8,073 nt of DNA from Spirochaetae bacterium HGW-Spirochaetae-9 (GTDB lineage: Bacteria; Spirochaetota; Spirochaetia; Treponematales; Rectinemataceae). Below the pieces are notes generated by a model. That model had not been told where the DNA came from and searched no databases. It saw only the letters and a program-made list of their open reading frames with translations. Location of the stretch: the NCBI GenBank assembly GCA_002839205.1, contig PGXP01000069.1:1-8073 (forward strand), in the 5' to 3' direction. A program made the position numbers and the translations under genes. Positions within the stretch are counted from its first letter, which is position 1; the number at the start of each line of letters is the position of its first letter. Of this stretch, positions 1-6,370 are shown in pieces.

Positions 1-124
1 TGCCCGTTCCGTTGCGACCGACGAGGCCGATCCGCTCGCCTGATTCGATGCCCAGGTCCAGGTCTTCGAAGAGAAAGCCGTCCTTGAGGGCGACAGCCGC
101 GCCCGAAATCGAAAGAATGTTCAT
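1..124 (-). CDS. ABC-F family ATPase, N-terminal fragment (cut by window edge)
   Basis: Only the first 41 codons are present; the gene runs off the left edge. Reading leftward from ATG at 124-122, the peptide opens MNILSISGAAVALKDG, has a typical first beta-sheet of an ABC nucleotide-binding domain, and reaches the start of the Walker A loop (GRNGTG, residues 36-41) at the edge. A Walker A this close to the N-terminus with no membrane segment before it is the usual layout of soluble ABC-F proteins (Uup/EttA/YheS type), which act on ribosomes rather than in transport. An ABC transporter ATPase subunit cannot be excluded, because the second ATPase domain and the linker lie outside the window. 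No Shine-Dalgarno sequence precedes the ATG; see the promoter entry. The gene is divergent from the rest of the left half of the window. Confidence 0.8.
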   Translation of the reverse strand, partial: MNILSISGAAVALKDGFLFEDLDLGIESGERIGLVGRNGTG

Positions 125-133
125 GCGGAGCCC

Positions 134-139
134 ACTATA
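134..139 (-). promoter_or_regulatory. Candidate extended -10 promoter for the ABC-F gene
   Basis: On the minus strand the bases read TG-T-TATAGT, a good match to an extended -10 element (TGnTATAAT). No convincing -35 box lies 16-18 bases upstream, which is tolerated with extended -10 promoters. Transcription would start around 127-128, only a few bases before the ATG at 124, so the mRNA would be leaderless or nearly so. That fits the absence of a ribosome binding site. Found by eye only. Confidence 0.4.
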
Positions 140-170
140 ACACGGCTGCGGGCATAGCTTCTACGCGCGA

Positions 171-205
171 CATGGCAACGGGGAAGCAGGCAGCATTTTG
201 CCATG
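171..205. repeat. 8-bp perfect inverted repeat in divergent intergenic region
   Basis: CATGGCAA at 171-178 is the exact reverse complement of TTGCCATG at 198-205, with 19 bases between. It lies between the two divergent promoter candidates, so it could be a regulator site or a weak hairpin. There is no T-run on either strand after it, so it does not look like an intrinsic terminator. An 8-bp match in a region of this size can arise by chance. Confidence 0.35.
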
Positions 206-231
206 CCTTGAGGCTAATCGAGAAATATTTC

Positions 232-261
232 TTGAAAAGTGGATATAACGTTCGGTTAAAT
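232..261 (+). promoter_or_regulatory. Candidate sigma-70 promoter for the rightward genes
   Basis: TTGAAA at 232-237 (-35, 5 of 6 matches to TTGACA) is followed after 18 bases by TTAAAT at 256-261 (-10, partial match to TATAAT). The surroundings are clearly more AT-rich than the rest of the window. The start would fall near 268, giving a leader of roughly 55 bases before the gene at 323. Other -10-like hexamers occur nearby (TATAAC at 243-248), so the exact element is uncertain. Confidence 0.35.
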
Positions 262-283
262 AGTATGTTAGTAGTGTATAGGC

Positions 284-308
284 AAGGAGGAGCACAATCT
301 TGCCGTAG
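284..308 (+). promoter_or_regulatory. Strong Shine-Dalgarno sequence followed by a two-codon reading frame
   Basis: AAGGAGG at 284-290 is the strongest ribosome-binding sequence seen upstream of any gene in the window, yet the next gene starts at 323, 32 bases later, too far for normal use. The only start-like codon at normal distance is TTG at 300-302, and it runs TTG-CCG-TAG, stopping at 308. The gene at 323 has its own weaker site, GAGGGG at 314-319. The strong site may act in a leader, be a standby site, or be coincidence. Confidence 0.3.
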
Positions 309-322
309 TTCAAGAGGGGTAT

Positions 323-871
323 ATGAAAGGCAAAAGACTTTTATTGACCGCGGCCGTCCTGGTTGCCGTGATGTTTTCTTCCTGCGTATTCGCTGTCAAG
401 GGCGATGTGTATATGGGCTATGGATGGGACGCTTCTCTCGCCGGATTTTACGATTCGAATCCCTCAATCCCTTCTTTCATGGATATAAAAGCAGATCAGT
501 ATTATTACTCGAGGACCGGCAAATACTACGGATATTATACTTGGCAAGATTATTATTTCCCTGGAATAGAGGCTTCCTATTATTTTGAATATGAGCTGAA
601 AGCGGATTATGCCACTGTGGATGACCCCTATGGTCCCTATGATGCCTATTTCTACCTCTACCTTTCGTCTTCAGGGCCTGTTTACTATTCGCCCTCCTAT
701 TCTCGTTCGCTTGACGGCGGACAAAGTGGCGGCAAAGTTGTAGCCGCATCGGGTACGTCAGCAATTTCAACTTCCAAAATTGATCGAGACAACCTCGGCG
801 AGCCTGACGGCGTGCTGGAGAAGTCCCAGGGCGGCTACACCATGCATCTGGAATACTGGAAGATCGAGTAA
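323..871 (+). CDS. Tyrosine-rich exported protein, probable lipoprotein, unknown function
   Basis: I do not recognise this 182-residue protein. Residues 1-24 form a signal peptide: positive start (KGKR), hydrophobic core (LLLTAAVLVAVMF), then FSSC at 18-21, which fits the relaxed lipobox of spirochaetes with lipidated Cys21. Cleavage by signal peptidase I after VFA (residue 24) is the alternative. Tyrosine makes up 26 of 182 residues, 21 of them within residues 60-127, often as YY pairs. Stretches such as SYYFEYELKAD and AYFYLYLSSSG alternate aromatic and polar residues, suggesting beta-strands of a small surface or periplasmic domain. Residues 130-150 are rich in Gly, Ser and Ala, like a linker. 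The ATG at 323 is supported by GAGGGG at 314-319 and by the signal peptide following at once. It precedes the 911 gene by 39 bases; membership of that unit is uncertain. Coding status rests on the signal peptide and frame; no homologue is known to me. Confidence 0.75.
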   Translation: MKGKRLLLTAAVLVAVMFSSCVFAVKGDVYMGYGWDASLAGFYDSNPSIPSFMDIKADQYYYSRTGKYYGYYTWQDYYFPGIEASYYFEYELKADYATVDDPYGPYDAYFYLYLSSSGPVYYSPSYSRSLDGGQSGGKVVAASGTSAISTSKIDRDNLGEPDGVLEKSQGGYTMHLEYWKIE

Positions 872-910
872 GATCCATTTTTCTCGTTGATTTATGCGGC
901 CTGATGGCGG

Positions 911-1834
911 ATGATATCCGGCATGGATTTATCTGCCTTATCCAATCCTGAAGCCCACCCCTTGGAAGGATCGCTCGCAGAGGCGCTGGGCAGCAAGGCA
1001 TCGGCAGCCTATGAGGAACTCTTCAGGCGACTGAGGAGCGATCATACCAGCATCGTCGAGCTGTGGTCCTATTACCCTGACACAAAATGCTGGCTTCTCA
1101 AGGTTTCCAACAACGACAAAACCGTTTTCTGGCTGGGCACCTACCGCGGATATTTCAGGACAACCTTTTATCTTAAACCCGACAGGAAAGATGCTGTAAC
1201 TGCCTCGCGGATACCTGAGGCTTCGAAAGCCCAGTATCTGAACTCGATGGGGAAAAGATTCCATGGTGTATCCATCGATGTCGGTGCCAGTGAAAACTTG
1301 GAGCATTTCTTTGCCCTGCTGTCGCTGAAACTCGATGAATCGCCAACCAAGAAGATGACCGCAAAGGGTTATCGATTGCGGTACCGCAAGGCGAAGCCGG
1401 CGGATATGGACGGCATTCGCAGCCTGATCCTCGAGTATATGGAATCCATGGCATTGAATCTCTGTTTTCAGGGCATCGAAGAAGAACTGACCACCCTGCC
1501 GGGCAAATATTCGGAACCCGAGGGAGCCCTCATAGTCGCGGAGGCAGGCAGCGCGTTGTGCGGCTGCGTCGCTCTCAAGAAAATAGGCGATGGGATCTGC
1601 GAAATGAAGCGGCTTTTCGTGAAGGACGCGTTCAAGGGGAAAGGCATCGGCAAAGAGCTTGTGCGCAGGATCATCGACGAAGGACGGTCGAAAGGGTACA
1701 GGTTCATGCGTCTGGATACCCTCACATCGATGAAGCCGGCATTGGCTCTCTATCGAAGTTTCGGCTTCAGCGAGACGGAAGCCTATGTATATAATCCCCT
1801 GGAAGGAGCGGTCTATATGGAGAAAACTTTATGA
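911..1834 (+). CDS. DUF3788 - GNAT N-acetyltransferase fusion protein
   Basis: A 307-residue two-domain protein. Residues about 5-145 match my memory of DUF3788 proteins: the opening LSNPEAHP...AEALG, then W-x-YYPDTKCWLLKVS (52-66) and KTVFWLGTYRGYFRTTFYL (70-88), ending in a helix FFALLSLKL (133-141). DUF3788 has no settled function. After a short polar linker (142-152), residues 153-307 form a GNAT acetyltransferase domain: the acetyl-CoA loop is FKGKGIGKEL (241-250), preceded by the strand EMKRLFV and followed by LALYRSFGF (278-286), typical of the C-terminal half of the fold. The substrate cannot be told. Soluble, with no signal peptide. ATG 911 has only a weak site (GGCGG) before it; ATG 923 (residue 5) is an equally plausible start. 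The stop overlaps the next gene in ATGA, so the two are probably translationally coupled. No base suggests a frameshift at the domain join. Confidence 0.88.
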   Translation: MISGMDLSALSNPEAHPLEGSLAEALGSKASAAYEELFRRLRSDHTSIVELWSYYPDTKCWLLKVSNNDKTVFWLGTYRGYFRTTFYLKPDRKDAVTASRIPEASKAQYLNSMGKRFHGVSIDVGASENLEHFFALLSLKLDESPTKKMTAKGYRLRYRKAKPADMDGIRSLILEYMESMALNLCFQGIEEELTTLPGKYSEPEGALIVAEAGSALCGCVALKKIGDGICEMKRLFVKDAFKGKGIGKELVRRIIDEGRSKGYRFMRLDTLTSMKPALALYRSFGFSETEAYVYNPLEGAVYMEKTL

Positions 1835-2610
1835 GCATCGATATTCTCAGTCATAATCGCGAAGCCTGGACCAAGGAAGTGGCCGAGGGCAACAAGTGGA
1901 CGGTGCCGGTATCGTCGGAAGTCGTGGCCAAGGCGCGCGGTGGCGAATGGTCGGTTCTGCTCACGCCGACGATCGATGTTCCCCGGGAATGGTTTGGCGA
2001 AATCGGGGGCAGGGATCTGCTCTGCCTTGCTTCGGGCGGTGGCCAGCAGGGACCGATTCTCGCGGCCGCCGGCGCGAGGGTGACAGTGTTCGACAACTGC
2101 CCTGCCCAGCTGGCCAAGGACGAGATGGTGGCAAAGCGGGACGGGCTCGCCATCAGGCTGGAACAGGGCGACATGAGGGATTTGTCACGCTTTTCCGACG
2201 GCAGCTTCGACATCATCTTCCATCCCGTATCCAATATTTTCGTCGACGATGTGAAGCCTGTGTGGAAGGAATGCCACAGGGTTTTGCGGAAGGGCGGGGT
2301 CCTTCTCGCCGGTTTCGCCAACCCCATTCTCTATATTTTCGATCTTGATGAATGGGACAGGAACCAGAACCTGGCGGTCCGCTACAGAATTCCCTATTCC
2401 GATATCGCGCAACTTCCTGCGGAGGTGCTGGAAAAAAGGATAGCAGCGAAGGAAGCGCTGGAATTCGGTCATTCCCTCGATGACCTTGTGGGCGGACAGC
2501 TCGCGGCTGGGTTCGCGATAACGGGATTTTTCGAGGATTCGTCGGGCTGGGGAGACCTGCTCGATCCTTATATCAATACTTTCATCGCCACGAGAGCGGC
2601 GAAATTCTGA
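1831..2610 (+). CDS. Class I SAM-dependent methyltransferase
   Basis: A 259-residue soluble protein with the Rossmann-type methyltransferase core. Motif I is LLCLASGGGQQG (63-74), binding SAM. The acidic residue ending strand 2 is Asp88 (VTVFDNC), expected to hold the ribose hydroxyls. GDMRDL (113-118) is the motif contacting adenine. FDIIFHPVSNIFVDD (126-140) and the helix with HRVLRKGGVLLAGFANP (149-165) complete the Methyltransf_11-type core. The GGG-QQ form of motif I resembles a group of small-molecule methyltransferases seen in Firmicutes and others; the substrate is unknown. It starts within the stop of the GNAT gene (ATGA) and has a fair site, TGGAGA at 1818-1823. Together with the GNAT upstream and the peptidase downstream it forms a compact unit, suggesting modification of a shared small molecule or peptide, but that is inference. 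Confidence 0.9.
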   Translation: MSIDILSHNREAWTKEVAEGNKWTVPVSSEVVAKARGGEWSVLLTPTIDVPREWFGEIGGRDLLCLASGGGQQGPILAAAGARVTVFDNCPAQLAKDEMVAKRDGLAIRLEQGDMRDLSRFSDGSFDIIFHPVSNIFVDDVKPVWKECHRVLRKGGVLLAGFANPILYIFDLDEWDRNQNLAVRYRIPYSDIAQLPAEVLEKRIAAKEALEFGHSLDDLVGGQLAAGFAITGFFEDSSGWGDLLDPYINTFIATRAAKF

Positions 2611-2626
2611 CATCGGGAGCATCGTC

Positions 2627-3427
2627 GTGAAAAAATTGTTCTTGAGCGCCGACATCGAAGGCACATGTGGCATCGCGGACTGGAAGGAAACCGAGCTGGG
2701 AGACGCGCAGAGCGCCTATTTCAGGGCTCAGATGACAAAGGAAGTGGCCGCGGCCTGCGAGGCCGCCATAGCCTTGGGCGTTGCGGACATCCTCGTGAAA
2801 GATGCCCACAGCTCAGGCAGGAATATAGATCCTTCCCTGCTGCCGGAGAAGGCGAGAATCCTGCGCTCCTGGACGAGGGACCCTCAGGTTATGATGGCGG
2901 GCCTCGATTCGAGTTTCGAAGGCGTGATCTTCACTGGATATCATTCGCCGGCCGGTTCCGACGGGAATCCCCTCGCGCACACCATGAACGGTGGCAATGT
3001 GTGGGTGAAAATCAATGGTGTAGGCGCAAGCGAATTTTTGATCAACGCCTATACGGCCAATTCCCTTCGGGTTCCCGTTCTCTTCCTCGCGGGTGACGAG
3101 GCGTTGTGCGCCTTCGCCGACGGGCTGGGCTGGGGGATAAGGACGGCGCCGGTGAGCAGGGGAGTGGGTAACGCCTCGATTTCCCTGCATCCCAATGTCG
3201 CGCAACGCATGATACGGGACAAGGTGACCGAAGCCGTAGCCGATCCTCCTTCCATCGACAAGCAGTACATGCCGCGGCGTTTCGACGTCGAGATCCGGTT
3301 CAAGGAACACTTTCTCGCCCATCGGGGCTCGTTCTTCCCCGGGGCGCAGAAAATAGGCAGCCACGAAGTCGCCTTCAGCGCGAGTTCGTGGCGCGATGCC
3401 CTCGTTTTCCTCTTTTTCGTGCTCTGA
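2627..3427 (+). CDS. dppA: M55 family D-aminopeptidase (DppA-like)
   Basis: A 266-residue zinc peptidase of family M55; the Bacillus subtilis member DppA releases N-terminal D-amino acids from short peptides such as D-Ala-D-Ala. The family residues are all visible: Asp9 and Glu11 (SADIEGTCG), His61 (KDAHSSGRN), His106 (GYHSPAG), His118 (LAHTMNG, the expected catalytic histidine) and Glu136 (GASE). They line up with DppA Asp8, Glu10, His60, His104, His115 and Glu133. The C-terminal PGAQKIGSHEVAFSA (238-252) also fits, and the length is close to DppA's 274, so it looks complete and active. No signal peptide: cytoplasmic. The start is GTG at 2627, preceded by GGGAG at 2615-2619 and placing the N-terminus at the family's usual MKxxxSADxEG. 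It lies 16 bases after the methyltransferase stop. No dipeptide transporter genes are next to it, unlike the B. subtilis dpp operon. The symbol reflects family resemblance; the physiological substrate may differ. Confidence 0.9.
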   Translation: MKKLFLSADIEGTCGIADWKETELGDAQSAYFRAQMTKEVAAACEAAIALGVADILVKDAHSSGRNIDPSLLPEKARILRSWTRDPQVMMAGLDSSFEGVIFTGYHSPAGSDGNPLAHTMNGGNVWVKINGVGASEFLINAYTANSLRVPVLFLAGDEALCAFADGLGWGIRTAPVSRGVGNASISLHPNVAQRMIRDKVTEAVADPPSIDKQYMPRRFDVEIRFKEHFLAHRGSFFPGAQKIGSHEVAFSASSWRDALVFLFFVL

Positions 3428-3454
3428 GCGCCGAGGCGACGTTGTGGCGGTGCA

Positions 3455-6352
3455 TCACATGAGGGTGGTCAGCTGCGCCCCCCTGCGGATGGCTTCGGGC
3501 AAGTCTTCTATCTTTTGGGCAGAACTGAGGGCGGCGCCGATGGACAGGGGCTCGGCAGCCTGAAGGGCCGCTGCGAGGGCTTTGAAATCGGAAGGCGATG
3601 CAGACAATATCTGATCGCGCATGGCTTGCCTGTCTTCATGGGTGTAGCCTGTCATGTGATGGACGAGTGAAGTAAAACCCTTGGCATCGGGGAGGAGATA
3701 GCTGTCGACGCCGCCTATCGTTCCGATGATCGCGCGAGTGAGTTCTTCTTCCGAAATTTCAAGCCGTTCAAGAAAATCTGAAGCACCCTTGAAGATGTTG
3801 AAGGTCTTTTCGAGGTTGGGGTCGCGATATGACAGGAAAACAAAGACGCCGGAATTGAGATCGTACATGGAGAAACCGCCGTAGGCGCCGCCCTGGACAC
3901 GCACTTTTTCCCAGAGATAGGTGGTATCGAGATATTTTTTCGCGACGAGGAAGGCTCCTGAAGGCTGTGCTCCTACAGCAGTCATGGGGTAGGCCTTGCC
4001 GACAAAATTCACCTGCGTGGGGGCGGAAAGGAATTCCATCGCCGGGGAAGCGGAGGGGCTCACGCGGGCTTTGCCAGTGGTCGGCAATCCCTGGGGAAGG
4101 GCAGCGACAAAAGCGTCGAGCGAGGGTCGGAGCTTTTCGAATTCGTTCCTGTCGATGGTGATGTTCACGATTGCCCGAGATCTGTCCACAACTGCCTTTC
4201 TCGTGGCTTCGAGATCGGCGAGCACTCCAGCCCAGTCGGAATCGATTCGCTCGGAAAGCTTCCGCAGGAAATTCAGCTGCTCAATACCGTTGATCCTCTC
4301 CGAGATTCGATCTGCCTGTGTGAGTCGCGACAGGAGTCTCAACCCCACAAGCCGATGCCCTGAAGGGATGAGGGACGCCTCGGATTGAGCTTTCTCCTCC
4401 AGCACTATCTGTTTGAAACGCTCCTTGTTGTCCAATCTGGCTTCCATGAGGAGGGCAGCCAGAAGTTCGAAGAGCTTGGGGGATTTTTCGGCGATCGTCT
4501 TGGCTCTGACAACGAACCAGGATGCAGCTTCCGTGCTTTTCCATTTGGTGGTGAGGATGGCGGTGGTGCCGATGCCTCCCGTGTGCTTGCCGATTTCCTG
4601 GCTCATGGTAACGTAGTCGGCCTGGAGGGTGCCCATCTCCAGGAGGGCTCGGCCGAAGAGTCCGATATAGGGCAGGAGTTCTTCGCTGAGGGTGTCCAGG
4701 GGGAAGGCGAGGTCCAGGTACAGTATGGAACTCGTGGCGAGATCGTGAAAGAGCAGGGGGGAAGAGGCGACGCTGCCGGCCTCGGAGGGGATTCTCCTGG
4801 CTTCGGCAGGCAGGTCCGACCGTTCGAGCGAGGGGATGGCTGCGAGGGCTTCGGGACTGTCGGGCACGTTCTGGCTGAGCCTCAGCCGCTCTGCAGCTGC
4901 CGCCAGGGCTCTCATGTCCGCTGTCGACATCCTGACCCGGGCGGCCTCGAGGGCTGCCTTTTCGGCTTGCTCACGTTTCTCTCCCGCTTTTGGATCGGGA
5001 AGCAGGGTAATGGTGCTTCTGTGGGGATTGTCGAGCAGCCATCGGCGGATGAGCCTCTCAAAGTAAATCCCGCCACCCATGGCTTCGGACTTGATGGCCG
5101 CGAGGGAGGAACCGAAGGAGAGAGCCTCGATAGGATCCTTATCGTAGAGCCATTCGTTGAGGGCTTCCAGCATCACGGCGAGCCCGCGCGGAAAACGTCC
5201 GGAATTTTTTTCGCGAAGGGCGAATTCTATCGTGTTGAGCGAAGCCTCCACGGTGTCCGGGGCGATGCCTTCCGCGGCGAGGTGTTCGAGCTCGGAGAGG
5301 ATGAGTTCTTCAACCTTGGCGACATTGTCCGGATGTACGCCCTTCAAACCCACTGACCAGGCGCTGATTCTAAGCGAATCCTCGAGCCCGAAGCCCGCGA
5401 GATCCTCGCCAAGCCCCGAATCGATGAGGGCCTTGCGAAGGGGAGAAGCAGGCGTAGCGGTGAGGATATGGGAGAGAATGGAAAGACCGAGCGTTGTCTT
5501 CTGATCTCCATGTCCCGTCAAGGCCCAGTTCACCGCCGTCCATGCCTTGGGCTCGCTGCCCTCGTAGACCGAACTGAAGGAGACAGGGGCGCTGAAGGGT
5601 TTCTGGATGCCCGGGAGGGTATCGACCTCGATGCGCGAATAGGGGGCGAGCCATGCGTCAATAAAGGCCAGCCTCTCCTCAGGCTCATCGTCCCCATAGA
5701 AGTAGATGAAGGCGTTCGAGGGGTGGTAGTGCTTTTCATGGAAGGCCTTGAAAGTGGCGTAGTCCAGTTGGGGGATGACCGATGGATCGCCGCCGGAATC
5801 GAGGCCGTAGGCTGTGTCGGGGAAGAGGGAGCGACGGCAGAGGTCATCGTGCAGGTCGTCGGGATCTGAATATGCGCCTTTCATCTCGTTGAAGACGACG
5901 CCTTTATAGGAGAGTGCTCCCGATTCGGGATCGACTTCGTAGTGCCAGCCTTCCTGGCGGAAGGTATCTTCGGTGATACGGGGCTTGAGGACGGCATCCA
6001 TGTACACATCGACGAGATTGTAGAAGTCTTTTTTATTCGTCGATGCCACGGGATAGACCGTCTTGTCGGGGTAGGTGAAGGCGTTCAGAAAGGTATTGAG
6101 CGAGCCTTTCATGAGTTCTACGAAGGGTTCCTTGACGGGATACTTTTCCGAACCGCAGAGGACGGAATGCTCGAGAATATGGGCGATTCCGTCGGATCGG
6201 GAAGGAGGTGTCCTGAAAGCGATACCGAAGGCCTTGTTTTCATCATTGTTGGCGATGGAGAGGAGGCGGGCTCCCGTGGCGTCGTGGCGATAGAGCCGCG
6301 CGAAAGATTCGATTTCGGGAACCTGGCGTTCCTCCATGAGGGTAAAAGACAT
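3455..6352 (-). CDS. M16C metallopeptidase (presequence protease PreP / Cym1 type)
   Basis: A 965-residue zinc endopeptidase of the pitrilysin family, subfamily M16C, whose members clear free peptides (targeting peptides in organelles, oligopeptides in bacteria). The inverted zinc motif HILEH is at 58-62 and is followed by the PreP-type block SVLCGSEKYPVKEPF (63-77). The third zinc ligand is Glu156 in VVFNEMKGAYSDPDD. The distant C-terminal half supplies Arg818 and Tyr824 in KVRVQGGAYGGF, the pair that completes the active site in PreP (Arg848/Tyr854 in Arabidopsis numbering). The middle, roughly 430-680, should be the M16C-associated helical linker between the two halves. Length and single-chain layout match PreP, so it looks intact. 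No signal peptide or membrane segment, so it is probably cytoplasmic. ATG 6352 has AGGAGT at 6363-6358, seven bases away. It is the last gene of the leftward operon, 18 bases after the cyclase gene. Confidence 0.95.
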   Translation of the reverse strand: MSFTLMEERQVPEIESFARLYRHDATGARLLSIANNDENKAFGIAFRTPPSRSDGIAHILEHSVLCGSEKYPVKEPFVELMKGSLNTFLNAFTYPDKTVYPVASTNKKDFYNLVDVYMDAVLKPRITEDTFRQEGWHYEVDPESGALSYKGVVFNEMKGAYSDPDDLHDDLCRRSLFPDTAYGLDSGGDPSVIPQLDYATFKAFHEKHYHPSNAFIYFYGDDEPEERLAFIDAWLAPYSRIEVDTLPGIQKPFSAPVSFSSVYEGSEPKAWTAVNWALTGHGDQKTTLGLSILSHILTATPASPLRKALIDSGLGEDLAGFGLEDSLRISAWSVGLKGVHPDNVAKVEELILSELEHLAAEGIAPDTVEASLNTIEFALREKNSGRFPRGLAVMLEALNEWLYDKDPIEALSFGSSLAAIKSEAMGGGIYFERLIRRWLLDNPHRSTITLLPDPKAGEKREQAEKAALEAARVRMSTADMRALAAAAERLRLSQNVPDSPEALAAIPSLERSDLPAEARRIPSEAGSVASSPLLFHDLATSSILYLDLAFPLDTLSEELLPYIGLFGRALLEMGTLQADYVTMSQEIGKHTGGIGTTAILTTKWKSTEAASWFVVRAKTIAEKSPKLFELLAALLMEARLDNKERFKQIVLEEKAQSEASLIPSGHRLVGLRLLSRLTQADRISERINGIEQLNFLRKLSERIDSDWAGVLADLEATRKAVVDRSRAIVNITIDRNEFEKLRPSLDAFVAALPQGLPTTGKARVSPSASPAMEFLSAPTQVNFVGKAYPMTAVGAQPSGAFLVAKKYLDTTYLWEKVRVQGGAYGGFSMYDLNSGVFVFLSYRDPNLEKTFNIFKGASDFLERLEISEEELTRAIIGTIGGVDSYLLPDAKGFTSLVHHMTGYTHEDRQAMRDQILSASPSDFKALAAALQAAEPLSIGAALSSAQKIEDLPEAIRRGAQLTTLM

Positions 6353-6357
6353 TGCGG

Positions 6358-6363
6358 ACTCCT
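6358..6363 (-). promoter_or_regulatory. Ribosome binding site of the M16C peptidase gene
   Basis: AGGAGT on the minus strand, five to seven bases before ATG 6352. It fixes that start. It is a clear site, in contrast to the cyclase gene upstream, which has none at normal distance and must rely on coupling. Confidence 0.7.
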
Positions 6364-6370
6364 GAAAAGA

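Noticed and set aside
172..588. Plus-strand frame of 138 codons starting in the intergenic region
   Set aside because: No ribosome binding site precedes ATG 172, it would start upstream of the candidate promoter, and it overlaps the signal-peptide gene in another frame without any recognisable feature.
477..1001. Minus-strand frame of 174 codons across the tyrosine-rich gene
   Set aside because: It bridges the end of one gene and the start of another on the opposite strand, with an Arg- and Pro-rich product typical of shadow frames.
3428..3454. CGCCGAGGCG palindrome as a terminator hairpin
   Set aside because: The stem is four base pairs with a two-base loop, too tight to fold, and no T-run follows.
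4385..5356. Long open frame on the plus strand (323 codons) inside the M16C gene
   Set aside because: It lies antisense to strongly conserved peptidase coding sequence, has no convincing ribosome binding site, and its translation is low-complexity, rich in Gly, Glu and Phe, as expected from antisense reading of GC-biased codons.
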